Below are positions 1 to 6,737 of a stretch of DNA of 38,186 bases, in pieces. Origin of the DNA: a virus; IMG/VR virus record IMGVR_UViG_3300037628_000606, positions 1 through 38,186 of that record; one strand, 5' to 3'. The position numbers were made by a program, and so were the translations under genes. The notes beneath the pieces are model-generated. The model searched no databases. It worked only from the letters and a program-made list of their open reading frames with translations, and was not told the origin of the DNA. Numbering within the stretch: the stretch's first letter is position 1; every line of letters begins with the position of its first letter.

Positions 1-2
1 AT

Positions 3-31
3 GTATGGGAGAGGGTGGGAGAGGGTGGGAG
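3..31. repeat. Left copy of terminal inverted repeat
   Basis: The first 22 bases from position 3 are the exact reverse complement of the last 22 bases of the window; after one mismatch six more bases match. Inside lies a 10-bp direct repeat (GGGAGAGGGT, about 2.7 copies, 7-33). Joined to the right end, the two copies give a nearly loopless palindrome centred between bases 1 and 2, in the gap between terS and terL. It may be a packaging cut site, a terminator, or an assembly stop at a palindrome. Confidence 0.9.
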
Positions 32-38
32 AGTATAC

Positions 39-539
39 TCATTCCAACAACCCATCCTCATCAATGACCGGATCGACTATAACCCGCTCAATCCTCGTGA
101 CCACTATGGCTGGGCCCTCGCCATCGGGGCCGGTCAGCGCGGTGCGTGCACCGAAGATCCTGCGCCGTCTGCCCTCGAGCAGGAACCTCAGCAGGGTGTC
201 CGAATACTTCCGCACGAACGTGCCGCCATGCTCGCCCCTATAGAAGCCCACTGGCTCGACCACGCCCTCCACAGCGCGTCTACGGGCCTCCTCCTCTAGG
301 GTGTCGGTTGCTTGCTCCTCTGCCTCACGGAAAGCCGCGGCGTAGTGCTCGTCGGTCCTGAGCCAGTCATAGTGGGAGTTCCTTGTGATGTTGGCTACAT
401 CGGCGGCCCGCCTGATGATGCCTGTATCAGCGTAGGCCTGCAAGAAAGTCTCCTGTACAGCGGTGCGCCTCTCAGGTCCCAACCCTCCAGACCTCTGGCC
501 CTTGGTGCCTACGCTGGGGGTTTTCTCGGGACTAGCCAT
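39..539 (-). CDS. terS: Terminase small subunit
   Basis: Probable DNA-recognition subunit of the packaging motor, 166 aa. Residues about 28-75 form a helix-turn-helix of the kind seen in small terminases: a run of predicted helices (FLQAYADTGIIRRAAD, then NSHYDWLRTDEHYAAAF), followed by an acidic helix and a basic segment with LLRFLLEGRRRRIFG, typical of the oligomerisation/C-terminal part of this family. Starts with ATG; the ribosome site is weak. It reads leftward off the window start, and its natural partner terL begins at the right edge on the same strand, so terS-terL order is restored if the ends are joined. Family assignment rests on this motif pattern and context. Confidence 0.8.
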   Translation of the reverse strand: MASPEKTPSVGTKGQRSGGLGPERRTAVQETFLQAYADTGIIRRAADVANITRNSHYDWLRTDEHYAAAFREAEEQATDTLEEEARRRAVEGVVEPVGFYRGEHGGTFVRKYSDTLLRFLLEGRRRRIFGARTALTGPDGEGPAIVVTRIERVIVDPVIDEDGLLE

Positions 540-860
540 GGGGCGTAGATGGTCCAGAACTTTGATGATTCGGCTGGGAGGCTAAATGGGAATTTCTCAC
601 ACACGATAATACGTCACGAAGCGCTGGCCCAGACTACCCGCACAACCCACAGGAGGAGGACGATCAAGTGCCCGCCGTGTCTCGATGTCACGAGTGTCTC
701 GACATATCTTTACCACGATTTATTAGTGTCACGGCTAGACGGCCCAAAAAGTCACGAGTGTCACTATATTCAATTCGGTACTGAGTAATAGTGGTAATGC
801 CAACTCGAGACACTCGTGACAACCGCGACACAGAAGTACGACAATTCCTGACGCTCGTTA
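540..860 (-). promoter_or_regulatory. Spacer with three GTCACGAGTGTC operator-like motifs
   Basis: This 321-bp gap between the primase-helicase end and terS holds no convincing gene. GTCACGAGTGTC occurs at 687-698 and 751-762, and inverted at 809-820. The outer two copies extend to a 16-bp perfect inverted repeat (687-702 and 805-820) with the middle copy near its centre. Each motif is itself an imperfect dyad (GTCAC-GA-GTGTC). The stretch from about 700 to 800 is AT-richer than its surroundings. It probably carries the late leftward promoter and a regulator site, or replication iterons; no clear -35/-10 pair was found. Confidence 0.6.
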
Positions 861-3032
861 TCAGGTTTGACGCTCCCTTTCCTGAAGGGCTCGGCATGAG
901 GTCAGCTGCTCGGGGTATGGTTTCTTCGCCAAGCAGAAGATGGTCATCTTCTTTCTGCCGACCTTCCACCTACCGTCTGCGGCGTCCGGGTTAGCTACCG
1001 TTTCGTACCCCGCTCCCTCCATCCTCCGTCTGACTTGCCACATTTTCCGGGGATCACCGAGCCACATAGCGAGCTCGCCCGTAGCCTTAGTAGCAACCAG
1101 GCTGAACGTCGTCGCGATGGGCCACTCCAGAGCCTCCAGGGCATCGTGCATGTCGGCGTCCTCGGGCGCCCGACCTGTATCGACCATCGCCCTAAAGGCG
1201 GGCGTCTGACGAGGAGGCGCTTTCGGATCAAAGCCGGACAGGTCGCGCTCCTTCAGGAACGCAGCCACATGCCCCACTCCACCCTCAGCATACCAAGCCC
1301 AGATCTTCGTCCAATAGCCCTCCTCGAACTCGCCCCGCTCAGCCTTAGACCAACAGACAAAGTGCCGTCTATCCTCAACTGGTAAATACAGCCCATCCCT
1401 ATGATTTGTCGTAATAACAACTCCGCACAGATTCGGGACTGAATACTCTCGGAGATTCTTCTCATCGACTCGAAGGGTATCCGGCGGGGCGGCCGTGAGC
1501 GTCTTGGTGTGGTCGTAGAAATCGAAGCGCCCCACGTCACCAAGATCTCTTGCCTCTGAGACTCGGAGGACGACCGACTTGACGAACGAGTTGAACCGGC
1601 CGAGCATTTGCTTTGGGGAAACTTCACTGAAGTTCCAAGGGCCGACCGCGAGCTTGAGGGCATGCAGCAGGGTGTCCTTGCCAATACCTTGGCCGCCTCC
1701 AAGGACGATAGCATGGTTAATTTTCTCATCAGGCCTCTGTACACGGTGAGCCATCCAGTCGGTCAGCTCCTCTGCCTCGTCAGGGTAGAGGTGCTTCATC
1801 AGTTTGATCCAAAGCACCGCCTTCGACGCATCGCCCTTGAGCTCCCGAGGCGGCAAGTAGAGATTGAAGACGCGGGAGCCTATATGAGACATCCAGCCAT
1901 CCTCGGTCATCAGCTGATCCTCGATTATCTGAGGTTCTCCCGGCTGCCAAGTCATCTGCTCCACATGTCTGTTCCGGGTGACCCAGGTCGTCGCTCTGAG
2001 CCCGCCGGGGACGCAGCGCGATGGTATGAGCATGTTGATAGATCCACCAGGCCACAGCTCACGTGAGGGCTTGTAGATATACCGACCCGAAGGGAGATGG
2101 GCATAGAGCTCGGTCAGCCCGATCCCGTGTGGGTTATCGGTCGAGTCGGATTTGCCCCCGAATGCCCGGGCCAAGGTGCTAGCGGCGTAGTCGACCCTCA
2201 GGGCTTTCGTCACGTCGTCGCCCCTCTTCTTCCGGCCGACCACGACGGCATCCCACGTTTCCTGGCGACTTGCTCCGATGCCGGCGAATGCGGAGGCTAA
2301 TGCCATGTCATATTCGGACGCTGACTTGAGGTCGGTTCGCTCACCTTCCCATGTAGCTCCGAGTTTCGGGTCGGCCGCTATCGCGGCTAGCAGCTTAGTC
2401 GATATCGAGGCGTTCTCATTGGGCTCAACGTCGGTCCCGCTATTAGCAACTTGGACTGAGGTCTCGACACGGCCCCAAGCCGTTGCGACCTGCATAGCTG
2501 CATCTATAGCGGGACCGACCGAACCCAAGGGCCCATCCGGTGGCCCAAGATCTGAGAAGCCCGTCATAGTCAAGTACCCTCGACCTGAGAATGTCTCGAC
2601 GCCCTCTTTCTTCTTGGCTCCGGGTTTCCGAGTATTCGTCCGGCCTACCTTCAGTCCCTTGGGTGCTCGCCCTATGGCGTGGAATCCTTTCCCCGAAGGA
2701 GACGTCTCTACGTAGATATCATCAGCCGCGTCGAGAATTGGAGAAGCCCACTTCTTCGGCTGGCCATTGGAGTCGTACGCACCATCCCCGTCAACTGCGG
2801 CCCAGTCAGTTCCGAACAGACATAGCCCGATCCCCCCAGACGCCTTATAGGCCACGCCGACCGCCTCTGCGTATGTTAGGCCAGGATTCGACTTCTGGAC
2901 GTCCACAGGCTGCCCGTCGCGTCCCAGGGGTACTTTATCCCTACCGCCTCGAACCGCCCATGCGCACCACACCTTCGCTTCTACCAGTTCCTTGGGTAGA
3001 TCCGCTGGAACCGGGATTACCGGACGCGTCAC
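861..3032 (-). CDS. Primase-helicase (PrimPol-like domain plus SF3 helicase)
   Basis: 723-aa replication protein combining priming and helicase activities. The N-terminal part (about 10-190) resembles a bifunctional primase/polymerase: an acidic metal motif AAVDGDG (78-84) and SPSGKG (111-116). The C-terminal part (about 400-570) is a DUF5906/VirE/D5-like superfamily 3 ATPase: Walker A GGGQGIGKDT (445-454), a Walker B-like strand near 487-494, sensor GVVITTNH (537-544) and arginine finger EDRRHF (553-558). The start is GTG, sharing GTGA with the stop of the upstream HTH gene, so translation is probably coupled. It lies in the leftward early unit, opposite the DNA polymerase block. Exact primase chemistry is inferred from the motif pattern. 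Confidence 0.88.
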   Translation of the reverse strand: MTRPVIPVPADLPKELVEAKVWCAWAVRGGRDKVPLGRDGQPVDVQKSNPGLTYAEAVGVAYKASGGIGLCLFGTDWAAVDGDGAYDSNGQPKKWASPILDAADDIYVETSPSGKGFHAIGRAPKGLKVGRTNTRKPGAKKKEGVETFSGRGYLTMTGFSDLGPPDGPLGSVGPAIDAAMQVATAWGRVETSVQVANSGTDVEPNENASISTKLLAAIAADPKLGATWEGERTDLKSASEYDMALASAFAGIGASRQETWDAVVVGRKKRGDDVTKALRVDYAASTLARAFGGKSDSTDNPHGIGLTELYAHLPSGRYIYKPSRELWPGGSINMLIPSRCVPGGLRATTWVTRNRHVEQMTWQPGEPQIIEDQLMTEDGWMSHIGSRVFNLYLPPRELKGDASKAVLWIKLMKHLYPDEAEELTDWMAHRVQRPDEKINHAIVLGGGQGIGKDTLLHALKLAVGPWNFSEVSPKQMLGRFNSFVKSVVLRVSEARDLGDVGRFDFYDHTKTLTAAPPDTLRVDEKNLREYSVPNLCGVVITTNHRDGLYLPVEDRRHFVCWSKAERGEFEEGYWTKIWAWYAEGGVGHVAAFLKERDLSGFDPKAPPRQTPAFRAMVDTGRAPEDADMHDALEALEWPIATTFSLVATKATGELAMWLGDPRKMWQVRRRMEGAGYETVANPDAADGRWKVGRKKMTIFCLAKKPYPEQLTSCRALQERERQT

Positions 3033-3223
3033 TCTCCGTTCTCTTCGCGCTCAGCGATCCACTCATTGACAGTGGAAACTCGCCAGCCTATCCTTCTTGC
3101 TCCGAGCTTGATCGGTCGTGGGAAGTCGCCCTCTTTGACCATCACGATGATCGTAGAGCGGCTCAGTCCGATCCGCTCAGTCAGTTCTCCCATGCTCACT
3201 ATCTGCTCCACTGCCTCGTTCAT
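3029..3223 (-). CDS. AlpA/MerR-like helix-turn-helix regulator
   Basis: 64-aa DNA-binding protein of the AlpA/excisionase HTH type: SMGELTERIGLSRSTI forms the helix-turn-helix, and KEGDFPRPIKLGARRIGWRV is the winged segment typical of these proteins, ending in a helix WIAERE. It overlaps the preceding small gene by ATGA and the primase start by GTGA, so all three leftward early genes appear translationally coupled. Its place next to the divergent control region makes it a good candidate for a regulator of early transcription or for a replication accessory factor. No integrase is present, so an excisionase role is unlikely. Confidence 0.82.
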   Translation of the reverse strand: MNEAVEQIVSMGELTERIGLSRSTIIVMVKEGDFPRPIKLGARRIGWRVSTVNEWIAEREENGE

Positions 3224-3408
3224 AGTTTTCGGATCCTACGAATGCGCGCGAGCGCGTACCTCTTATTCTTTCGGTTCAGGCTTGCGACGCCCATCTTGAG
3301 TCGCCCGTGTGCCCGCGGTCGTGGAGCTCCCTTGCGCTTGGCATCTAGGACGGCTTGCTCGTACGCTGCGAGCTCTTCCGTCACGTCAATATACTTGGGT
3401 ATTTGCAT
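3220..3408 (-). CDS. Small basic protein, first gene of leftward early unit
   Basis: 62 aa, not recognised. The N-terminal half is a mixed helix (ELAAYEQAVLDAKRKG) and the C-terminal half is very basic (KNKRYALARIRRIRKL), which suits nucleic-acid binding. An AGGAG ribosome site lies about 10 bases before ATG, and the stop overlaps the next start (ATGA). It is the promoter-proximal gene of the leftward unit, so it should be made earliest. Coding is supported by the ribosome site and coupled overlap; function is unknown. Confidence 0.7.
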   Translation of the reverse strand: MQIPKYIDVTEELAAYEQAVLDAKRKGAPRPRAHGRLKMGVASLNRKNKRYALARIRRIRKL

Positions 3409-3526
3409 CTCTTAGAACGCTCCTGCACTTCTCAGTATCAATCAACACACTACGATACACCGTGGTACGATCTCCGTGAATCTCAGGGCACCGAGTGATG
3501 GTGTCATCCTAGTAATGGAGGTTGGA
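3409..3526. promoter_or_regulatory. Divergent early control region
   Basis: All genes left of here read leftward and all to the right up to 16.3 kb read rightward, so promoters for both early units must lie here or just inside the flanking genes. Leftward, TTCACG-17-TATCGT is a poor sigma70-like match. TACGAT occurs twice (near 3451 and 3466) around an ACACCGTGGT half-dyad, and CACC/GGTG arms occur near 3490-3505. None of these is strong enough to name an exact start or operator. Confidence 0.45.
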
Positions 3527-4051
3527 ATGTCAGACGCAGAGGGCTATGAGACATGGACCATAGCGGAGTTGAAAGGGGCGCTTCGAGAGTTGCCCTTGCC
3601 TGTATCCGGGAGCAAGGCCGAGCTGGTCGCTCGACTGGTGGAATATGACAAGGACGTCGAGGAAGAAGCTGAGGAAGTCGAGGCAATCGAGAAGGAAGAG
3701 CTGTACGGAGATTCGCCAATCGCGGCCGTCCTCAACAGGATCGCCGATCTCCTCGAGCCTTTTGCGGGTATCGCAGAGCAGCTCGCTGCCCAGATGCAAA
3801 CAGATGAGGAGAAGTCCCCAACCGCCCCGACTCTAGTTCCGGCTTCGCCGCCCGAGCCCGATGAGTCGGACACCCTCCGCGCCCACGTCAAGGACGCGAC
3901 CAAGCGGCTACTAACCGCCCAACCCGACGGCCGCAGCCGCGCCAAGTCTGTGTTGGCCGAGTTCGGCGGCAGCGTGTCGAAGGTGGATGCGGACGACCTC
4001 GGTGCATGTCTGCAGGCCCTGCAGAACCACCTCGACGAGCTGGGCGTATGA
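3527..4051 (+). CDS. SAP-domain protein, first rightward early gene
   Basis: 174 aa when started at the ATG preceded by GGAGG (5-base spacing); GTG at 3476 and ATG at 3515 are in-frame alternatives with poorer ribosome sites. Residues about 10-40 are a SAP motif (WTIAELKGALRELPLPVSGS, then KAELVARLVEY), a DNA-binding helix-extended-helix. An acidic stretch, a predicted amphipathic helix and a Pro/Glu linker follow. The C-terminal 60 residues contain helices with an EFGGS turn, like C-terminal modules seen in phage recombination or ssDNA-binding proteins. Its place at the head of the recombination/replication block suggests a DNA-binding role. Confidence 0.72.
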   Translation: MSDAEGYETWTIAELKGALRELPLPVSGSKAELVARLVEYDKDVEEEAEEVEAIEKEELYGDSPIAAVLNRIADLLEPFAGIAEQLAAQMQTDEEKSPTAPTLVPASPPEPDESDTLRAHVKDATKRLLTAQPDGRSRAKSVLAEFGGSVSKVDADDLGACLQALQNHLDELGV

Positions 4052-4470
4052 GTGACAACAACGGCACTCTGATCCCGACTCCACCGCGGGTGATGGTCCA
4101 CTCCCGACACCGCAGGGACGACGACAGGGATCGCGCCGGCCGGACGCTCGTCGAGGTCACGCTCGATGGCGTCGTCCACCGGTTCCGAACCGAGGGGGAT
4201 TTACCGCCCCTGATGATCTCCGTCGCCGAGATCACGCCCTGCGCTGCGTTCGACCAGCTGTGGCACGAGTTCGGCGAGGAGTCCGACCGAGACTACCAGC
4301 CGCCGTCGGAGCCACCGCCCCGCCGCTCGCCCGAGGAATTCCGTCAGGGCGACGCGGTCACGGTCGACGCCGAGTTCTGCCGGCATACCAGGCACGGCCT
4401 CTCGACGGTCGTGGTGTCCCCGCATTTCTATCTGGACGTGCAGTCCATAACGGTCAAGAGGGCGAAGTAA
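4048..4470 (+). CDS. Hypothetical protein
   Basis: 140 aa, not recognised. The start ATG overlaps the previous stop (ATGA), which fixes the start and implies coupling. The N-terminal third is basic and probably disordered (HSRHRRDDDRDRAGR), a short beta-rich segment follows (LVEVTLDGVVHRFRTEG), then a Pro/Arg linker, then a second beta-rich segment containing FRQGDAVTVDAEF. Third-codon GC is high, like its neighbours. It may be a small DNA- or protein-binding factor of the early block, but there is no direct evidence for a function. Confidence 0.7.
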   Translation: MSDNNGTLIPTPPRVMVHSRHRRDDDRDRAGRTLVEVTLDGVVHRFRTEGDLPPLMISVAEITPCAAFDQLWHEFGEESDRDYQPPSEPPPRRSPEEFRQGDAVTVDAEFCRHTRHGLSTVVVSPHFYLDVQSITVKRAK

Positions 4471-4650
4471 ATGAGTTGGCCAGAAGCGTTCTTCTACTCT
4501 GTGTGCGTGGTGGTTGGCGCGTCCCTCATGCTGAAGGCAGGGACTGGCGTGTCGATCATGTGGCTTGACTGGCAGAAAGCACGCGTCACCAAGGTCGCCC
4601 TAAAGAACTTCACTGACTCGTTGCTTCAGATGGAGAAGGACGACCAATGA
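4471..4650 (+). CDS. Small single-span membrane protein
   Basis: 59-aa gene starting with MSWPEAFFYS directly after the previous stop (TAA then ATG). Its own stop overlaps the start of the nuclease gene (ATGA), which strongly supports it as a real coupled gene. Residues about 6-32 are hydrophobic (FFYSVCVVVGASLML and on) and can form one membrane span. The remainder is charged and amphipathic (WQKARVTKVALKNF, ending MEKDDQ). Such early membrane proteins often alter host physiology, but nothing specific can be said. Confidence 0.68.
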   Translation: MSWPEAFFYSVCVVVGASLMLKAGTGVSIMWLDWQKARVTKVALKNFTDSLLQMEKDDQ

Positions 4651-5852
4651 AGCATGCAAGACTGCCGGCCTCTGCGGCCTACCGCTGGTCGAAGTGTCCA
4701 GCCTCCGCCTACATGGATGAAGAGGGTGACCGTCGCGGATCGAAGTATGCCGCTGAGGGGACTGCCGCCCACTTCCTAGTCGAAGAGTGCATCGTCGACG
4801 ACTTGGATCCGAGGGACCAAGTCGGTCGGCGCATATACGTTGACGAGGAGGGTGACGCCGGTTGGATGGGGGAGGACGAGGCTCACACCTATGCGAGTGA
4901 GTGGATCTTCGAGGTCGACCCCGAGATGGTGGGCGGCGCGATGACCTTCATGCAGTGCGCTCAGGACGCGCTCCTCACGATGGAGCCGGACGGGGTGCAG
5001 TACGTAGAGGAGCGTGTCAGCCCAGGTCACCCGGACCTCGGCGGCACTCTCGACTGGGCGTACGTGTCCAACCAAGAGGCAGCGATCGCGGACCTCAAGT
5101 ATGGCCGAGGCGTGGTGGTCGATGTACAGGACAACCCGCAGCAGATGATCTATGCCCTCGGCTTGCTGGCCAACCATCCTGAGGTCCAGACTATAGACTC
5201 TTACATCGTGCAGCCACGTGCTCCACACGTGGACGGGCCGATACGCCTTGCTGTTTACACTCGCGAGGAGTTGGAGAGCTTCTACGGGTGGCTGTTGACC
5301 CGCGTAGAGGCAGCACAGGCCCCCGGCTCAAAGCCGCGCGTAGCAGGCGAGCACTGTCGGTTCTGTCCTGAGCTAGCGATCTGTCCTGCAGTAGCGGCAC
5401 TGGCCGACAAGGCAGCGGCTACCGACTTCACCGAGATGGACGACGGCGAGGCGCTAGCCGAAGCTATGACCCTCACCCCGATCGTGACGGCGTGGGTAAA
5501 GGCAGTCCGTCAAGAAACGCTTGACCGTCTCATGGGCGACATCGAGGTCCCAGGGTGGAAGCTGGTCCACGGACGCGGCACACGCAACTGGATCGTCGAG
5601 GCGGCCGAGCTCCTCAAGCTTGCTCGCAAGGTCGGGCTGCTCAAGAGACTCTGCTACTCAGAGCCCAAGCTACTGTCGCCCTACGCGATCGAGCAGGCAG
5701 CGGCGAAGAAGGGGAAGCTGACCGGCAGGCAGGCCAAGATCTACTTCGGCGACCTCTGGGAGAGCACCCCAGGCGGTCCGGCCATCGCGCCAGAGAACGA
5801 CCCGCGTGACACGTACCGACGCTCCCCCGAGGATGACTTCGACGCACAATAA
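4647..5852 (+). CDS. PD-(D/E)XK exonuclease, Cas4/AddB-like (DUF2800 type)
   Basis: 401-aa recombination or DNA-processing nuclease. Motif I Glu lies in GTAAHFLVEE (38-47), Asp136 in GGTLDWAY, the core DLK at 149-151, and QQMIYALG (165-172) carries the motif IV Gln/Tyr. Cys17 (RWSKCPAS) with Cys237, Cys240 and Cys246 (HCRFCPELAIC) matches the split four-cysteine iron-sulfur pattern of Cas4 and AddB nucleases. The layout fits DUF2800, which in phages usually sits beside a DUF2815 protein, as here. It probably works with the ssDNA-binding protein downstream in recombination-dependent replication. Start overlaps the previous stop. Confidence 0.88.
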   Translation: MKHARLPASAAYRWSKCPASAYMDEEGDRRGSKYAAEGTAAHFLVEECIVDDLDPRDQVGRRIYVDEEGDAGWMGEDEAHTYASEWIFEVDPEMVGGAMTFMQCAQDALLTMEPDGVQYVEERVSPGHPDLGGTLDWAYVSNQEAAIADLKYGRGVVVDVQDNPQQMIYALGLLANHPEVQTIDSYIVQPRAPHVDGPIRLAVYTREELESFYGWLLTRVEAAQAPGSKPRVAGEHCRFCPELAICPAVAALADKAAATDFTEMDDGEALAEAMTLTPIVTAWVKAVRQETLDRLMGDIEVPGWKLVHGRGTRNWIVEAAELLKLARKVGLLKRLCYSEPKLLSPYAIEQAAAKKGKLTGRQAKIYFGDLWESTPGGPAIAPENDPRDTYRRSPEDDFDAQ

Positions 5853-5995
5853 TGATACACGAATGGAGGTTCCTTCGGTCAGGCAAGCGCGGTCCCGAGG
5901 CCGTCTTGTCGGGTTGGGGGGTGGCCCGCCATTCATGGGTAGTCCGTTACCACGGGAAGCCGAAGCCTGTCAAAGAGCCGCGACGACCGTGGTGA
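5852..5995 (+). CDS. Small basic Trp-rich protein
   Basis: 47-aa gene (starts MIHEWRFLRSG, ends EPRRPW), not recognised. Its ATG shares one base with the nuclease stop (TAATG), a typical coupled start, and GAGG lies upstream inside the nuclease gene. It is strongly basic with four tryptophans. It fills most of the gap between the nuclease and the ssDNA-binding protein, and would be missed by a length cutoff. It could modulate the nuclease or bind DNA, but only the overlap and composition support it. Confidence 0.5.
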   Translation: MIHEWRFLRSGKRGPEAVLSGWGVARHSWVVRYHGKPKPVKEPRRPW

Positions 5996-6055
5996 CGTGA
6001 TGCCCATTCTCAAGTCGCCGTCGTAAGACGTTAACCAGCAAGGAGAGAGGCGACC

Positions 6056-6637
6056 ATGGCTAAAGGCGATAAGCTCATCACACCCCCGTTCAGGGTGTCC
6101 TTCCCAGCGATCTGGGAGCCGCGCGGGTTCGACGATCAGAAGCCGAAATATTCGGTATCTGCCATTTTCGATCCGTCCACGTTCACCAAAGCCGATCACG
6201 CCGCGTTCGCCCGCATGGTGGAGCTCGCGGAAGAGACGGCCCAGGCAAAGTTCAGCAAGCCGCACACCCACGCCATGCTGAAGAATCCCTTCCGGGACGG
6301 CGCCGAGAAGGCTCACCTCGAGGGTTACGGTGAGGGTCTGATCTTCTGTACCCTCTCCACCAAGATGAAGCCGGGCGTCGTCGGTCGCGACTCCAAGCCG
6401 CTCATGGATGAGTCCGAGCTCTACGCTGGGTGCTATGCCCGGGCGACGATCACGTGCTACCCCTACGACAATGTGGGTAAGGGCGTCGCGTTCGGCCTGC
6501 ACAACCTGCAGAAACTCGGTGACGGCGAGAACCTCACCGGGCGGATGAAGGCGGAGGACGACTTCGGCGACGAGGCTCCCGAGTGGGAGGACGTCGATCC
6601 GACTGGCGACGACGCGGACGACGCGTTGCTCGACTGA
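6056..6637 (+). CDS. DUF2815-type single-stranded DNA-binding protein
   Basis: 193 aa, preceded by a strong AAGGAGAG ribosome site. It matches the DUF2815 family, which resembles the T7 gp2.5-type OB-fold ssDNA-binding proteins: a beta-rich core opening with PPFRVSFPAIWEPRG and YSVSAIFDPSTF, a central helix, then the ATITCYPYDNVGKGVAFGLH segment. It ends in a very acidic tail (from about 165, rich in Asp and Glu), as expected for an SSB tail that recruits polymerase and helicase partners. It follows the Cas4-like nuclease and precedes the polymerase, a standard replication/recombination order. Confidence 0.85.
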   Translation: MAKGDKLITPPFRVSFPAIWEPRGFDDQKPKYSVSAIFDPSTFTKADHAAFARMVELAEETAQAKFSKPHTHAMLKNPFRDGAEKAHLEGYGEGLIFCTLSTKMKPGVVGRDSKPLMDESELYAGCYARATITCYPYDNVGKGVAFGLHNLQKLGDGENLTGRMKAEDDFGDEAPEWEDVDPTGDDADDALLD

Positions 6638-6667
6638 CCCTAGGTAGGCAGGGCGCGGAGGCGCTCA

Positions 6668-6700
6668 AGGTCGGTGTTTGTTACGCACCTTCCCCGACCT
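6668..6700 (+). other. Hairpin upstream of DNA polymerase
   Basis: AGGTCGG (6668-6674) pairs with CCGACCT (6694-6700), and GTG/CAC can pair inside. No T-run follows, so it is not a classic intrinsic terminator. It lies in the 100-bp gap between the ssDNA-binding protein and the polymerase start and could tune readthrough or polymerase translation. Confidence 0.4.
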
Positions 6701-6737
6701 CATCCCAGTCCTCCGCGTCCTCGCCCTAGAGTTCATC

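Noticed and set aside
3029-3223. Excisionase assignment for the AlpA-like gene
   Set aside because: No integrase or attachment site is visible, so a regulator or replication role is more likely.
3476-3526. Earlier GTG/ATG starts of the SAP-domain gene
   Set aside because: GGAGG sits before the ATG at 3527 and the added residues carry no domain.
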